Below, in pieces: positions 55,232 to 64,000 of a stretch of DNA of 64,000 bases (position 1 is its first letter; every line of letters begins with the position of its first letter). This stretch comes from Roseiarcus sp963761435 (GTDB taxonomy: Bacteria > Pseudomonadota > Alphaproteobacteria > Rhizobiales > Beijerinckiaceae). The stretch is taken from positions 1,302,001-1,366,000 of the forward strand of contig CAVXHJ010000010.1 in the NCBI GenBank assembly GCA_963761435.1. Reading direction: 5' to 3'. A program made the position numbers and the translations under genes. The notes beneath the pieces are model-generated. The model saw only the letters and a list, made by a program, of their open reading frames with translations, was not told the origin of the DNA and ran no database searches.

Positions 55232-56089
55232 ATGTCCGCTTATTCCGCCTCGGCGCGTTACCCGGCGCGGCGCCGCCGAAGCGCCATTTGGATGGGCCTC
55301 AGCGTCGCGGCCGCCGCCATTGGCCTGATCGGGTTGTTCATGATTCTCGCAGTCTTGCTTTGGAAGGGATTCGCGGGGCTGTCGGTTGCCGTTTTCACGC
55401 AAATGACGCCGCCGCCCGGCAGCGCCGGCGGTCTTTTGAATGCGATTGTCGGAAGCTTGATCATGACGGTGATCGGCGTCGCTGTCGGCGCCCCGGTCGG
55501 CATGCTGGCAGGAACCTATCTGGCGGAATACGGAAAGTATTCGAGGCTCGCCTTCGTCGTTCGCTTCATCAACGACATCCTGCTCAGCGCCCCGTCGATT
55601 GTGATCGGTCTCTTCGTCTACGAGATCATCGTGGCGCCGATGGGTCACTTCTCTGCCATCGCCGGAGCCATCGCGTTAGCCGTCCTGGTGATTCCAGTCG
55701 TGGTTCGGACAACCGAAGACATGCTGAACCTTGTCCCCAATCCATTGCGTGAAGCCGGCTCGGCGCTCGGCATGCCGCGCTCCATGGTGATCCAGCGAAT
55801 CGGTTATCGCGCCGTCAGGGCCGGTCTGATTACCGGCGTGCTGCTCGCGATTGCGCGAGTGAGCGGCGAGACCGCGCCGCTTCTATTTACCGCGTTGAAC
55901 AATCAGTTCTTCAGTACGAATCTTCTCAACCCGATGTCGAGCTTGCCGGCCGTAATCTTTCAATTCGCGCTCAGCCCCTACAAGGACTGGCAGCAGTTGG
56001 CTTGGACCGGCGCGCTCATCATAACGCTGGCCGTCCTGGCGCTGAGCGTTGCCGCCCGCGCCCTCACCGCCACAGCGCAACAGAAATAG
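55232..56089 (+). CDS. pstA: Phosphate ABC transporter permease
   Basis: The 285-residue protein has six helices and the PstA marks GAPVGMLAGTYLAEYGK, DILLSAPSIVIGLFVYEI, LREAGSALGMPRSMVIQRI and AIARVSGETAPLLFTALNN. It pairs with PstC. The start ATG at 55232 is 5 bases after the pstC stop. pstB follows after 20 bases. Confidence 0.96.
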   Translation: MSAYSASARYPARRRRSAIWMGLSVAAAAIGLIGLFMILAVLLWKGFAGLSVAVFTQMTPPPGSAGGLLNAIVGSLIMTVIGVAVGAPVGMLAGTYLAEYGKYSRLAFVVRFINDILLSAPSIVIGLFVYEIIVAPMGHFSAIAGAIALAVLVIPVVVRTTEDMLNLVPNPLREAGSALGMPRSMVIQRIGYRAVRAGLITGVLLAIARVSGETAPLLFTALNNQFFSTNLLNPMSSLPAVIFQFALSPYKDWQQLAWTGALIITLAVLALSVAARALTATAQQK

Positions 56090-56108
56090 TTCAAGAGGCT
56101 TTTTCGCC

Positions 56109-56912
56109 ATGAGAGACGAGGTCGCCGCACAGAAACCTGCCAAGCCGCCAAGTGCGAACAGGGACAAGGTCCTCATTCGCGATCTCAATTTTTACTATGG
56201 GCAGACCCACGCACTGAAGGACGTCGATCTCTCGCTTTACGAGGGGCAAGTGACGGCGTTCATCGGACCGTCCGGCTGCGGCAAGTCGACGCTGCTCAGA
56301 GTGCTCAACCGCATGTACGACCTCTATCCCGGCCAACGCGCCGAAGGCGAGGTGATGCTCGACGGAGAGAACATCCTTTCTCCCGGCCTCGACCTCAACG
56401 TATTGCGCTCGCGGGTCGGCATGGTGTTCCAGAAACCAACCCCGTTTCCGATGACGATCTACGAGAACATCGCTTTCGGGGTTCGGCTTTATGAGAAGCT
56501 GCCGAAGTCGGAGATGGACGCGCGAGTCGAATCGGCGCTGCGCCGCGCGGCGCTGTGGACCGAGGTCAAGGACAAATTGAACGCGAGCGGCCTCAGCCTC
56601 TCCGGCGGCCAGCAGCAGCGCCTGTGCATCGCCCGGACGGTGGCGATCAGCCCGGAAGTGATCCTGCTCGACGAGCCGGCCTCCGCTCTCGATCCGATCT
56701 CGACGGCGAAGATCGAGGAACTGATCGACGAATTGTCCGGCGAATACACGATCGCGATCGTCACCCACAACATGCAGCAAGCCGCGCAAGTCTCGCACTA
56801 CACCGCCTTCATGTATCTGGGCGAGATGGTCGAATTCGCGGAGACCAACGCCGTCTTCACCTCGCCGCGCGACAAGCGCACCCAGGATTACGTCACCGGC
56901 CGCTTCGGCTGA
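56109..56912 (+). CDS. pstB: Phosphate ABC transporter ATP-binding protein
   Basis: From the ATG at 56109 the protein has 267 residues with Walker A GPSGCGKST, FQKPTPFPMTIYENIAFGVR, signature LSGGQQQRLCIARTVA, Walker B VILLDEPASALDP and the ending SPRDKRTQDYVTGRFG, a typical PstB end. It powers phosphate uptake and relays phosphate status together with PhoU. The frame runs back to 56049 within pstA but the start with a ribosome site lies at 56109. Confidence 0.97.
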   Translation: MRDEVAAQKPAKPPSANRDKVLIRDLNFYYGQTHALKDVDLSLYEGQVTAFIGPSGCGKSTLLRVLNRMYDLYPGQRAEGEVMLDGENILSPGLDLNVLRSRVGMVFQKPTPFPMTIYENIAFGVRLYEKLPKSEMDARVESALRRAALWTEVKDKLNASGLSLSGGQQQRLCIARTVAISPEVILLDEPASALDPISTAKIEELIDELSGEYTIAIVTHNMQQAAQVSHYTAFMYLGEMVEFAETNAVFTSPRDKRTQDYVTGRFG

Positions 56913-56927
56913 CGGGGAGGCAACGCC

Positions 56928-57650
56928 GTGGTGGACCAGCATACCGTCAGAGCCTACGACAAGGACCTTGATCTGCTCGAGCGTCGAATCGCCGAGATGG
57001 GCGGCATCGCCGAGAAAATGGTGATCGACGCCATGGATGCGCTCGCGGCCGCCGATACGGCGCTTGCCCATCAGGTCGTTTCGACCGACCCGCGTCTCGA
57101 TACCTTGCAGCGCGAGATCGAGGAACAGGCGGTCCTGACGATCGCCCGCCGCCAGCCGGTGGCGATCGACCTGCGCGAGATCATCGGCGCCATTCGGGTC
57201 GCCGGCGACCTCGAGCGGGTGGGCGATCTCGCCAAGAACATCGCCAAGCGCTCGGTCAAGATCGGCCTCGAATCCCGGGTTCCCCGCGCCATCATCGGCA
57301 TCAAGCACATGAATGATTTCGCGATGGAGCTGATGAAGGACGTGCTCGACGCCTACGCCCAGCGCGACGTCGAGCGGGCGCTCGACGTCTGGGAGCGGGA
57401 CGCCGATCTCGATGCGCTCGAAGACTCGGTCTTTCGCGACCTGCTGACGCATATGATGGAGGATCCGCGCAACATCACCTTCTGCGCCCATCTTCTGTTC
57501 TGCTCGAAAAACATCGAGCGGATCGGCGACCACGCCACCAACATCGCCGAGACCGTTTTCTATCTCGTGACCGGCTCGACCCTGCCGACCGATCGGCCGC
57601 ATCGGCGCCGGCAGGCAGACATCGAGGCCGACGCTGGAGGGGAATCGTGA
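56928..57650 (+). CDS. phoU: Phosphate signalling regulator PhoU
   Basis: The 240-residue protein starts with GTG (MVDQHTVRAYDKDLDLLERR) and has the two-fold PhoU helical repeats with metal-binding E/DxxxD patterns: AIRVAGDLERVGDLAKNIAKR near residue 85-105 and CSKNIERIGDHATNIAETVF near 190-210. It links the transporter to the PhoR/PhoB system. It follows pstB by 15 bases and overlaps phoB. Confidence 0.96.
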   Translation: MVDQHTVRAYDKDLDLLERRIAEMGGIAEKMVIDAMDALAAADTALAHQVVSTDPRLDTLQREIEEQAVLTIARRQPVAIDLREIIGAIRVAGDLERVGDLAKNIAKRSVKIGLESRVPRAIIGIKHMNDFAMELMKDVLDAYAQRDVERALDVWERDADLDALEDSVFRDLLTHMMEDPRNITFCAHLLFCSKNIERIGDHATNIAETVFYLVTGSTLPTDRPHRRRQADIEADAGGES

Positions 57651-58391
57651 TGAACCAGGCGCGCAAGGACATCGTCCGTCCCGGGGCCGCGTCAGCGCCC
57701 CGCATTCTCATCGTCGAGGACGAATCCGATCTGGCGTTGCTCTTGAGTTACAACCTCGAGTTGGAGGGCTACGTGGTCGAGAACGTGGCGCGCGGCGACG
57801 AGGCCGAGTTGCGCCTGGCCGAGAACGCGCCCGACCTCGTCATTCTCGACTGGATGCTTCCGGCCGTCTCGGGGCTCGAAATCTGCCGCCGGCTGCGGGC
57901 GCGTGAGGCCACTCGCACGCTCCCCGTCATCATGGTGACCGCGCGCGGCGAGGAGGCCGAAAGGGTGCGCGGCTTGTCGGTCGGCGCGGACGACTATGTC
58001 GTGAAGCCCTTCTCGGTGCCCGAGTTGATGGCGCGGGTTCGGGCGCTGCTTGAGACGCAGCCGGCCGGAGCGGATCGCCGAACGCCTCTATGCCGGCGAC
58101 CTCGACCTGGATCGGGAGACCCGCCGTGTCCGCCGTGGAGCGCGCGACATCCACCTCGGCCCGACCGAGTTCCGGCTGCTCGAATATCTGCTCGAAAAGC
58201 CTGGCCGGGTGTTCTCGCGCGCGCAATTGCTCGATGGCGTATGGGGGCAGGCGGCGGAGATCGACGAGCGCACCGTCGACGTTCACGTCGGACGCCTGCG
58301 CAAGGCCTTGTCGCGGGGCCGCGAGCGCGACCCGATCCGCACGGTGCGCGGGACCGGCTACGCCTTCGACGAGACCTTCGGCAAGCCGTAA
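57650..58391 (+). CDS. phoB: Phosphate regulon response regulator (one frameshift)
   Basis: The receiver domain (ILIVEDESDLALLLSYNLE; phospho-Asp in DLVILDWMLPAVSGLE; GADDYVVKPFSVPEL) and the OmpR-type winged helix (IHLGPTEFRLLEYLLEKPGR; DERTVDVHVGRLRKAL; RTVRGTGYAFDE) are in two frames that join at 58049. Removing one C there gives RVRALLRRSRPERIAE, a normal PhoB linker, so an insertion error is likely. The ATG at 57650 overlaps the phoU stop by one base (TGATG); a GTG at 57647 is an alternative. No phoR kinase gene is in the window. Confidence 0.88.
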
Positions 58392-58473
58392 GCGCGCTGT
58401 TTCGGACGCCTTCAGATGACGCCCCGGACTCGCTTGGTTCGACCATTTCTATAAATCAAGAGATATTTATTTT

Positions 58474-59216
58474 TCAATCCGGGGCAACTCTCGGCAGGAC
58501 AGCGAAGATCCGCCGCAGCTCGCTGGCGACCAACCTTGGCTTGCCGACATTGTCGGCCGCGATGTGGCCGACGCCCTTGAGCTCGACCCGCTCCGCCTGC
58601 GGTAACTCGCGCTGCAACGCGTCGAGCGCCATAGGCAGATAGGGATTGGAATTTTCGCCACCCATCAGCAGGACCGGCATGTTGATGGCGCCGAAGCGCC
58701 GCACCGGCCCGGCCGTGGCCGCGACCAGTTGCGCATCGTAGTGGAAGGTAGGCGCCAGTTCGCGGATGGCCGCCGCCTCCTCGCCGCTGCCGCGCAGCGC
58801 CATGCCCATCATCGGGGTCAGTAGCAGCCGGGGCAGCCCGGTGATCCAGTCGCGCCGATCGCGCGTCCCCTTCAACAGCGTGACCATGGCGCCGGACAAA
58901 TTGCCGGCGGCAAGCTCGCGCTCATAGCGGGGCACACAGTCGAGCGGTGACGGCCTACCGATCGGCAGCGGCGGCTCGAAGAGAGCAATTTTTCGAGTGC
59001 CTGGGGCCGGCGCAGCGCCGTCCACAGCGTGGCGATGGCGCCCGAACTCAGCGCGAATACGTCGCGCGCGCTTGTTTGCGCCAGCACCGCCGACAGATCG
59101 TCGACCTCGGTGTCAATCGACGGCGGCGAAAAGCTCATGAGGACGAGCAGGGACGCGATGGACCCCATGAGCCCGATAGCTCCGATCGTGTGGAGAAATT
59201 TAATAAGCCGTCGCAA
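58474..59216 (-). pseudogene. Alpha/beta hydrolase remnant fused to a membrane-protein N-terminus
   Basis: The frame from 59216 starts MRRLIKFLHTIGAIGLMGSI, the beginning of an unrelated small membrane protein. It switches abruptly to an alpha/beta hydrolase middle (VLAQTSARDVFALSSGA, with nucleophile-elbow Ser) and continues, after a one-base loss near 58990, as IALFEPPLPIG... to the catalytic-His region GHIAADNVGKP at the C-terminus. The first roughly 70 residues of a normal hydrolase are missing, so a deletion seems to have joined two genes. It is probably non-functional. Confidence 0.65.
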
Positions 59217-59495
59217 GGCGTCTCGACGATCGCTTCCTCAACTTATCAAATTCTATCGCGGCCTTCGGAGGGGAGATAGCGGAATGCAGCGGCATCTCGC
59301 TATCGTGCCTGCGCGCGCCTGATTTGTCCTAAGACCTGCGCGCCGGTTTTGGAACAGCGGCGGCGCCTTGCTAACTCTCGAGCTTTTTGGGAGGTGCGCG
59401 CCTCGTGGCCCAGGCCGCTCATCCGACGCCTCAAGGCTCGGGCAAAACGCTGCATGATTTGACAGAGCCTGCAGCGAGCCGAATAAAGTCGCCGC

Positions 59496-60423
59496 ATGAG
59501 GGCTCAAACTTTTGCTTTCGGCACGCGCGGCTCGCCGCTTGCGCTCGCGCAGGCCGAGGAAACTTGCCATCGTCTCACACACGCGCTGGGCTGGGAGCCC
59601 GGACGCGTGGTGCTGAAAATCATCCGCACCACGGGCGACATGATCCAGGACCGGCCACTGGCAGAAGTTGGAGGCAAGGGTCTTTTCACCAAAGAGATCG
59701 ACGCGGCTCTTCTTGCGGGCGAGATCGACGCCGCTGTTCATTCGGCGAAGGACTTGCCCTCGCTGATGCCCGAAGGCGTTGTGATCGCGGGTTTCCTGCC
59801 GCGCGAGGATCCGCGCGATGCGCTGATCTCTGCCCTGGCCGACACCGTCGAGGGCCTGCCGCAGGGGGCGACTTTCGGCGCCGCCTCGCTGCGCCGGCAG
59901 GGTCAGCTCCTTCGCCTGCGGCCGGACCTCAGGCCGGAGCTTCTTCGGGGCAATGTCGAAACGCGGTTGCGCAAGGCCGAATCGGGCGCGGTCGGCGCGA
60001 CGCTGCTCGCCATGGCGGGGCTGAAGCGGCTTGGTCTGGCTCACCGGGCTCGGGGCCCGCTCGACCTCGAGGCTTTCCTTCCCGCCCCCGGCCAGGGCGC
60101 GATCGCGCTGACCGCGCGGACTGCGGACGCCGCAAGCGCACGAGGCGCTCGCCGCCATCGCCCACTCCGAGACCGGGTGCGCGCTCGCCGCCGAACGCGC
60201 GTTCCTCGCCGAGCTCGAGGGCTCGTGCCGCACGCCGATCGCCGGCCACGCTCGAATCGATAGAGGCCGGGTCCTGTTCCGGGGCGAGGTGCTGCGAATC
60301 GACGGATCCGAAAGCTTCCCCGTCGCCACCGACGGACCATCCACAGACGCTGAGGCCCTGGGACGAGAAGCCGGAAGGGAGTTAGCCGCTCGTTTGCCCG
60401 AGGGAGTGCTCGCGCGCGGCTAG
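59496..60423 (+). CDS. hemC: Hydroxymethylbilane synthase (one frameshift)
   Basis: HemC joins four porphobilinogens into hydroxymethylbilane. The main part has FGTRGSPLALAQAEE, GKGLFTKEIDAALLAGEIDAAVHSAKDLP and GNVETRLRKAESG, PAPGQGAIAL. The final part, in another frame from about 60140, has IAHSETGCALAAERAFLAEL then EGSCRTPIAGHA, which carries the cofactor-anchoring Cys. Removing one base near 60132 joins them (TADAQAHEAL). hemC is essential, so an error in the sequence is more likely than loss. hemE follows after 140 bases on the same strand. Confidence 0.9.
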
Positions 60424-60563
60424 GGCCACGCGATCACGTCCGAGGGGCCTGTGATGGCTTCGTAAAGCTGGGCATCGCGGACTAACGTGATAGATGTTCC
60501 GCCGGCTCATCCGAAACGCTTTTTATCGGCGGACGCGCGCCGAGAGACCCGAGACTGCAGCCT

Positions 60564-61598
60564 GTGACTCACGGCCAAAAACCGCTGCTTGCTGCGCTGG
60601 CGGGCGAGCGCCAGCCCGTACCGCCAATCTGGCTGATGCGGCAGGCCGGACGGTACCTGCCCGAATATCGCGAGATCCGCGCGACGGCTCGGACGTTTCT
60701 CGACTTCTGCTATACGCCGGCCCTTGCGGTCGAGGCGACGCTTCAGCCAATTCGACGCTTCGGCTTCGACGCCGCGATCCTTTTTTCCGACATCCTGGTG
60801 TTACCGGACGCGCTCGGTCAGAAGGTCGCCTTTGAATTCGGCGAGGGACCGCGTCTCGCTCCGATCGGCGACGCCGCCGGCTTGGTTAAACTCAGGGACG
60901 AGCCGGACTGGGAAAAGCTCGGGTCGGTGTTCGAGACGCTCGATCGCCTGAAGACAAACTTGCCTTCCGAGGTCGCTCGGATTGGCTTCTGCGGAGCGCC
61001 CTGGACAGTGGCGAGCTACATGATTGCTGGGCGTAGCACCCCGGATCAGGCCCCGGCACAACTCTTTGCTTATCGTGAACCAAAGCTATTTACCGCTCTG
61101 GTCGACCGCTTGGTCGACGCCTCCGCCGCCTACCTTTTGCGCCAAATCGCTGCGGGCGCGGAAGCGGTGCAGGTATTCGATTCGTGGGCGGGCGTCTTGG
61201 CCCCTGCTGAGTTCGAGCGATGGTGCGTCGCCCCGATAGCCGCCATCGCCGCGAAGGTGAGGGCGGGGGCGCCGCAGGCGCCTATTATCGTGTTTCCGCG
61301 CGGCGCGGGCTCGCAGCTCGTCAAATTCGCTCATATGCCAGGCGTCGCATGCATCGGCCTGGACACCTCCTATGAGCCGAAAGCCGCGCTAGCGGCGTTG
61401 CCCGGCATGTTTGCTTTGCAGGGCAATCTTGACCCGCTGGCACTGGTCGCGGGGGGCGCAGCCCTGGACGCGGGCGTCGACCGCGTCCTCTCCGGCTTCG
61501 TTTCGAAGGCGCATGTCTTCAACCTTGGCCACGGAATCCTCCCCGACACGCCTATCGTCCACGTCGAACAGATGATGCGGCGTGTGCGTGGCAAATGA
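60564..61598 (+). CDS. hemE: Uroporphyrinogen decarboxylase
   Basis: The 344-residue protein begins with GTG and has the two HemE signatures: PPIWLMRQAGRYLPEYREIR near residue 20 (substrate-binding Arg) and GFCGAPWTVASYMIAGRSTP near 141-160, and the FPRGAGSQL and NLGHGILPDTPI segments. It converts uroporphyrinogen III to coproporphyrinogen III for heme and bacteriochlorophyll. It lies between hemC and the photosynthesis genes. Confidence 0.97.
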   Translation: MTHGQKPLLAALAGERQPVPPIWLMRQAGRYLPEYREIRATARTFLDFCYTPALAVEATLQPIRRFGFDAAILFSDILVLPDALGQKVAFEFGEGPRLAPIGDAAGLVKLRDEPDWEKLGSVFETLDRLKTNLPSEVARIGFCGAPWTVASYMIAGRSTPDQAPAQLFAYREPKLFTALVDRLVDASAAYLLRQIAAGAEAVQVFDSWAGVLAPAEFERWCVAPIAAIAAKVRAGAPQAPIIVFPRGAGSQLVKFAHMPGVACIGLDTSYEPKAALAALPGMFALQGNLDPLALVAGGAALDAGVDRVLSGFVSKAHVFNLGHGILPDTPIVHVEQMMRRVRGK

Positions 61599-61635
61599 CC
61601 TCGGGCGATCCCACAGCCGCCGATCCGCGCCTCGC

Positions 61636-61989
61636 TCAGGCCAGCGCCGCGCCAGTCCAGTGCGTCGCTTCGCCCGCCCGCGCCTCCATTGTCAGCGTGA
61701 CGACGCTCGCGGCGATCAGGGGATCGAGCTCCGGGATGCGCGAGGGCCGCGTCTTGTCGTGCAGAAGCCCGTCCACGCCTGCGGCGGCGAAGCGTTCCTG
61801 CCAGCGCCAGACGCAGGTCTTGGACTTGCCTGTCTCGCGCATGATCGCGTTCGTACCGGCCCCCTCGGCGCTGAGCAAAACGATCTGCGCTCGCCAGACG
61901 TGCTTCTGCGGCGCGTTTCGGTCTTTGACCACATCGCGAAGCCGATCAAGCTCGGCGGCCGTGACGGAAAACGAAATCCCAGTTCGCAT
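61636..61989 (-). mobile_element. IS630-family transposase remnant (N-terminal HTH part)
   Basis: From an ATG at 61989 the frame reads MRTGISFSVTAAELDRLRD, KHVWRAQIVLLSAEGAGTNAI, TGKSKTCVWRWQERFAAAGV and LLHDKTRPSRIPELD, the helix-turn-helix half of IS630-type transposases. It ends at ATHWTGAALA with a stop, before the DDE catalytic domain. No inverted repeats were found. It is a relic between hemE and bchI. Confidence 0.85.
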
Positions 61990-62040
61990 GCCGCAGACTG
62001 GCACGCCGCAAGTCCGCCGGGAATCCCTGTCAGGATTCAA

Positions 62041-62405
62041 ATGTCAGATTTCATCCACTAGTCCGTCGTGGTCGCTATGCGGAATTCAATCTGCTTTGCG
62101 ATCGCGGCGCGATTTTCGGGCTCAAGACGGGGGGCAACATCGCCTCCATCCTTTCATCCATGCCGCCGCTGGCCCGTTGGCCGTAGAAGCCGCGAAGCCA
62201 ATCGATGAAGGCGGCTGTGTTAGCAAGGGATTGACTGGATGGCGGACGCTGGCCGAGCGCCGAGCCATTTTGACAACTTGAATTGACATGATCCCGCCGA
62301 CATGTTCGACAGATCGGACAGTTGGAAAACCCCACGATTCCAATACCCGCACTGGACGTGGAACGGCGGCGATCCTTCAGCCAATTCAAAATAGGGCTCG
62401 GGCAT
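62041..62405 (+). promoter_or_regulatory. Upstream region of bchI with a TGT-N12-ACA (PpsR/CrtJ-type) site
   Basis: Within this gene-free gap a TGT at 62303-62305 and an ACA at 62318-62320 are exactly 12 bases apart, matching the PpsR/CrtJ repressor site. Two TTGACA sequences (about 62270 and 62283) lie just before it, so the site would block a promoter start. A minus-strand frame at 62075-62300 has no recognised match and is treated as noise or an IS leftover. Confidence 0.55.
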
Positions 62406-63431
62406 ATGGGGAGGCCGTTTCCCTTCTCTGCGATCGTCGGACAGGAAGACATGAAAACGGCCTTCCTGGTCGCAGCCGTGGATGCGACGGTCGGCGGCGT
62501 GCTCGCTTTCGGCGACCGGGGAACCGGAAAATCGACGGCGGTGAGGGCGCTGGCCGCGCTTCTGCCCGAAATGCGCGCCGTCGTCGGCTGCCCCTATCAT
62601 TGCGATCCGTCAGTCGACGGCGGGCCTGTGCTCGGCCTGCGCCGCCGCGCCGCGCGGCGCCCTCAAGACCGCGTTGCAGCCGGTCCCCGTGGTTGATCTG
62701 CCCGCTCGGCGCGACGGAGGACCGCGTCGTCGGCGCGCTCAATCTCGAACGCGCGCTGTCGAGCGGCGAGAAAGCGTTCGAACCGGGCCTGCTCGCGCAG
62801 GCCAACCGCGGATTTCTCTACATCGACGAAGTCAATCTGCTCGAGGATCATCTGGTCGACCTGCTGCTCGATGTGTCCGCGAGCGGCGTGAATGTCGTCG
62901 AGCGCGAGGGTCTGAGCATCCGCCATCCGGCGCGCTTCGTGCTCATCGGCAGCGGCAATCCGGAAGAAGGCGAATTGCGCCCGCAATTGCTCGACCGGTT
63001 TGGGCTCGCCGTGGACGTTCGCACCCCTTCGGAGGTGCCCGAGCGAATCGAAGTCGTCAAACGCCGGGACACGTTCGAGCGCGATACCGAGGCCTTCCTG
63101 AAGAAATGGTCGGGGGAGGAGCGGAAACTGCGCAAACGCATCGAGTCCGCGCGCGCCGGGCTCGCCTTCGGTCGCGACGCCGGATTCGGTGTTCGACACC
63201 GCGACGCGCTTGTGTCTCGCGCTTGGCACGGATGGTCTGCGCGGCGAATTGACGCTCATTCGCGCGAGCCGCGCGCTCGCAAGCCTCGAGGGCAAGGCGG
63301 AAGTCGGCGACGCGGAATTGCGGCGCCTCGCGCCGATGGCGCTCAGCCACCGGCTCAGGCGCAATCCGCTCGACGATTCCGGCTCCGCCATCCGCGTGCG
63401 TCGAGCCGTGGAGGAGATCTTGCCCGCATGA
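62406..63431 (+). CDS. bchI: Magnesium chelatase ATPase subunit I (three frameshifts)
   Basis: BchI is the AAA+ motor that with BchD and BchH inserts Mg2+ into protoporphyrin IX, the first step of the bacteriochlorophyll branch. Parts in different frames give PFPFSAIVGQEDMKTAF, Walker A FGDRGTGKSTAVRAL, GALNLERALSSGEKAFEPG, Walker B ANRGFLYIDEVNLLEDHLVD and the ending LRRNPLDDSGSAIRVRRAVE. Breaks near 62613, 62705 and 63161 are each mended by removing one base (for example LPLGATEDRVV and GLPSVATPDSV are restored). The stop overlaps the bchD start (ATGA). Confidence 0.9.
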
Positions 63432-64000
63432 AAGCGCCGAGCCCCGGCGCCGCCGCCTGGGCGCGGGCCAGGCTCGCAGCCGATGCGTTCGCGCTCGATT
63501 GGCTGGGTTCCGGAATCGTCCTGAGGAGCGGGCCGGGGCCGGCGCGGGACGCCTGGCTGCAACGCCTGCGCGCGGCGCTTCCGCCGGACGTTCCCATGCG
63601 GCGGATCCCCGCCTCGATTTCCGACGACCGGCTTGCCGGCGGACTTGACGTCGCGGCGACGATCCGGACCGGCAGGCCCGTCGCCGAGCCCGGGGTTCTC
63701 GCGCTGGCGGACGGTGGGGTTCTCGTTCTCGCGATGGCGGAGCGGGCTTCGCCGCGGGTCGCCGCGCGGCTCGCCGCGGCGCTCGACTTGGATAAGCGGG
63801 CTACGCTCGCCTGTCCTTCCGAGGCCGGCGTCGGACTCGTGGCGCTGGACGAGGGATGCGACGACAGCGAGGCCCCGCCCGCCATTCTGCTCGAACGCTG
63901 CGCTTATATTGTGGATCTGAGCGACGTCGGCTTCCGGGACATCGAGGGAGAGGACGACGACGAAATCGATTTCGAGGCCGCGCGCGCGCGGGTCGATCGC
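63428..64000 (+). CDS. bchD: Magnesium chelatase subunit D (N-terminal part, cut by window edge)
   Basis: The reading frame starts MKAPSPGAAAWARARLAADA with a 4-base overlap (ATGA) to the bchI stop. The visible 191 residues match the degenerate AAA domain of BchD: RRIPASISDDRLAGGLD, AEPGVLALADGGVLVLAMAE, LLERCAYIVDLSDVGFRDI and the acidic GEDDDEID. There is no Walker A, as expected for BchD. The acidic linker, Pro-rich region and integrin-I domain would follow outside the window. It pairs with BchI in the chelatase motor. Confidence 0.9.
   Translation, partial: MKAPSPGAAAWARARLAADAFALDWLGSGIVLRSGPGPARDAWLQRLRAALPPDVPMRRIPASISDDRLAGGLDVAATIRTGRPVAEPGVLALADGGVLVLAMAERASPRVAARLAAALDLDKRATLACPSEAGVGLVALDEGCDDSEAPPAILLERCAYIVDLSDVGFRDIEGEDDDEIDFEAARARVDR

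Noticed and set aside
59496..60423. hemC as a pseudogene
   Set aside because: The gene is essential, all motifs are present, and one removed base restores the frame; a sequence error is more likely.
62075..62452. 125-codon minus-strand frame upstream of bchI
   Set aside because: It overlaps the bchI start region and promoter, has no recognised motif, and may be leftover of the IS630 element.
1..64000. tRNA or rRNA genes
   Set aside because: I saw no stretch with the tRNA arm pattern or rRNA-like sequence by eye; a dedicated scan would be needed to exclude one fully.

Overview
The window reads as GC-rich chromosomal DNA of an alphaproteobacterium of the Hyphomicrobiales (Rhizobiales), probably a bacteriochlorophyll-making member of the Beijerinckiaceae/Rhodoblastus type. 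The reasons are the bchI-bchD start of a photosynthesis gene cluster at the right edge with a TGT-N12-ACA (PpsR/CrtJ-type) site in front of it, the short HisG plus HisZ pair, an AcuI-type acrylyl-CoA reductase, and several Rhizobiales-style palindromic repeats (RIME-like, and the CATGGCCGGG..CCCGGCCATG family). The genus assignment is an inference; no rRNA or tRNA gene was seen.

Layout. 0-7 kb holds ordinary single genes: nitroreductase, a secreted protein, a lone RAM domain, an Ivy lysozyme inhibitor, a CPA1 antiporter, a tag/HD/phosphatase operon and acuI. 7.3-13.2 kb is a decayed restriction-modification island with a broken type ISP enzyme (minus strand) and a truncated DNA methyltransferase (plus strand); three palindromic repeats lie in or beside the methyltransferase. 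13.3-25.4 kb has hisG-hisZ, an MscS-type channel, an AraC/MGMT fusion, an NCS2 permease with a biuret-amidohydrolase-like enzyme, an HD protein, a D,D-carboxypeptidase and a DUF1328 protein. 25.5-41.7 kb is the most unusual block: a lipid-type biosynthetic cluster with a front-end-like desaturase, a Baeyer-Villiger-type monooxygenase, a DUF4070-type radical SAM enzyme, a FAAL-ACP-thioester reductase, two cytochromes P450, two long B12-type radical SAM paralogues and an FMN alpha-hydroxy-acid oxidase. 41.9-44.7 kb has a class III cyclase with a repeated tail and a tandem array of about 300 bp elements with terminal inverted repeats. 45-58.4 kb has a polar amino-acid ABC transporter, small secreted proteins, an RraA/amidohydrolase/FMN-oxidase group and a complete pstSCAB-phoU-phoB operon behind a triple Pho box. 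58.5-64 kb has a hydrolase remnant, hemC, hemE, an IS630 remnant, bchI and the start of bchD.

How the genes work together. In the lipid cluster seven minus-strand genes from 41652 down to 28338 look like one operon. The FAAL would activate a fatty acid, the fused carrier would hold it, P450s, radical SAM enzymes and desaturase would modify it, and the reductase would release an aldehyde or alcohol. The order of steps and the product are not known. At the right end hemC and hemE feed the tetrapyrrole pathway and bchI/bchD open the bacteriochlorophyll branch.

Quality warning. Many conserved genes (hisZ, phoB, hemC, bchI three times, rraA, an ABC permease) are split by single-base indels, and almost all of these can be repaired by removing one base. 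This pattern points to insertion-type sequencing errors more than to true gene loss, so broken genes should be read with that in mind.
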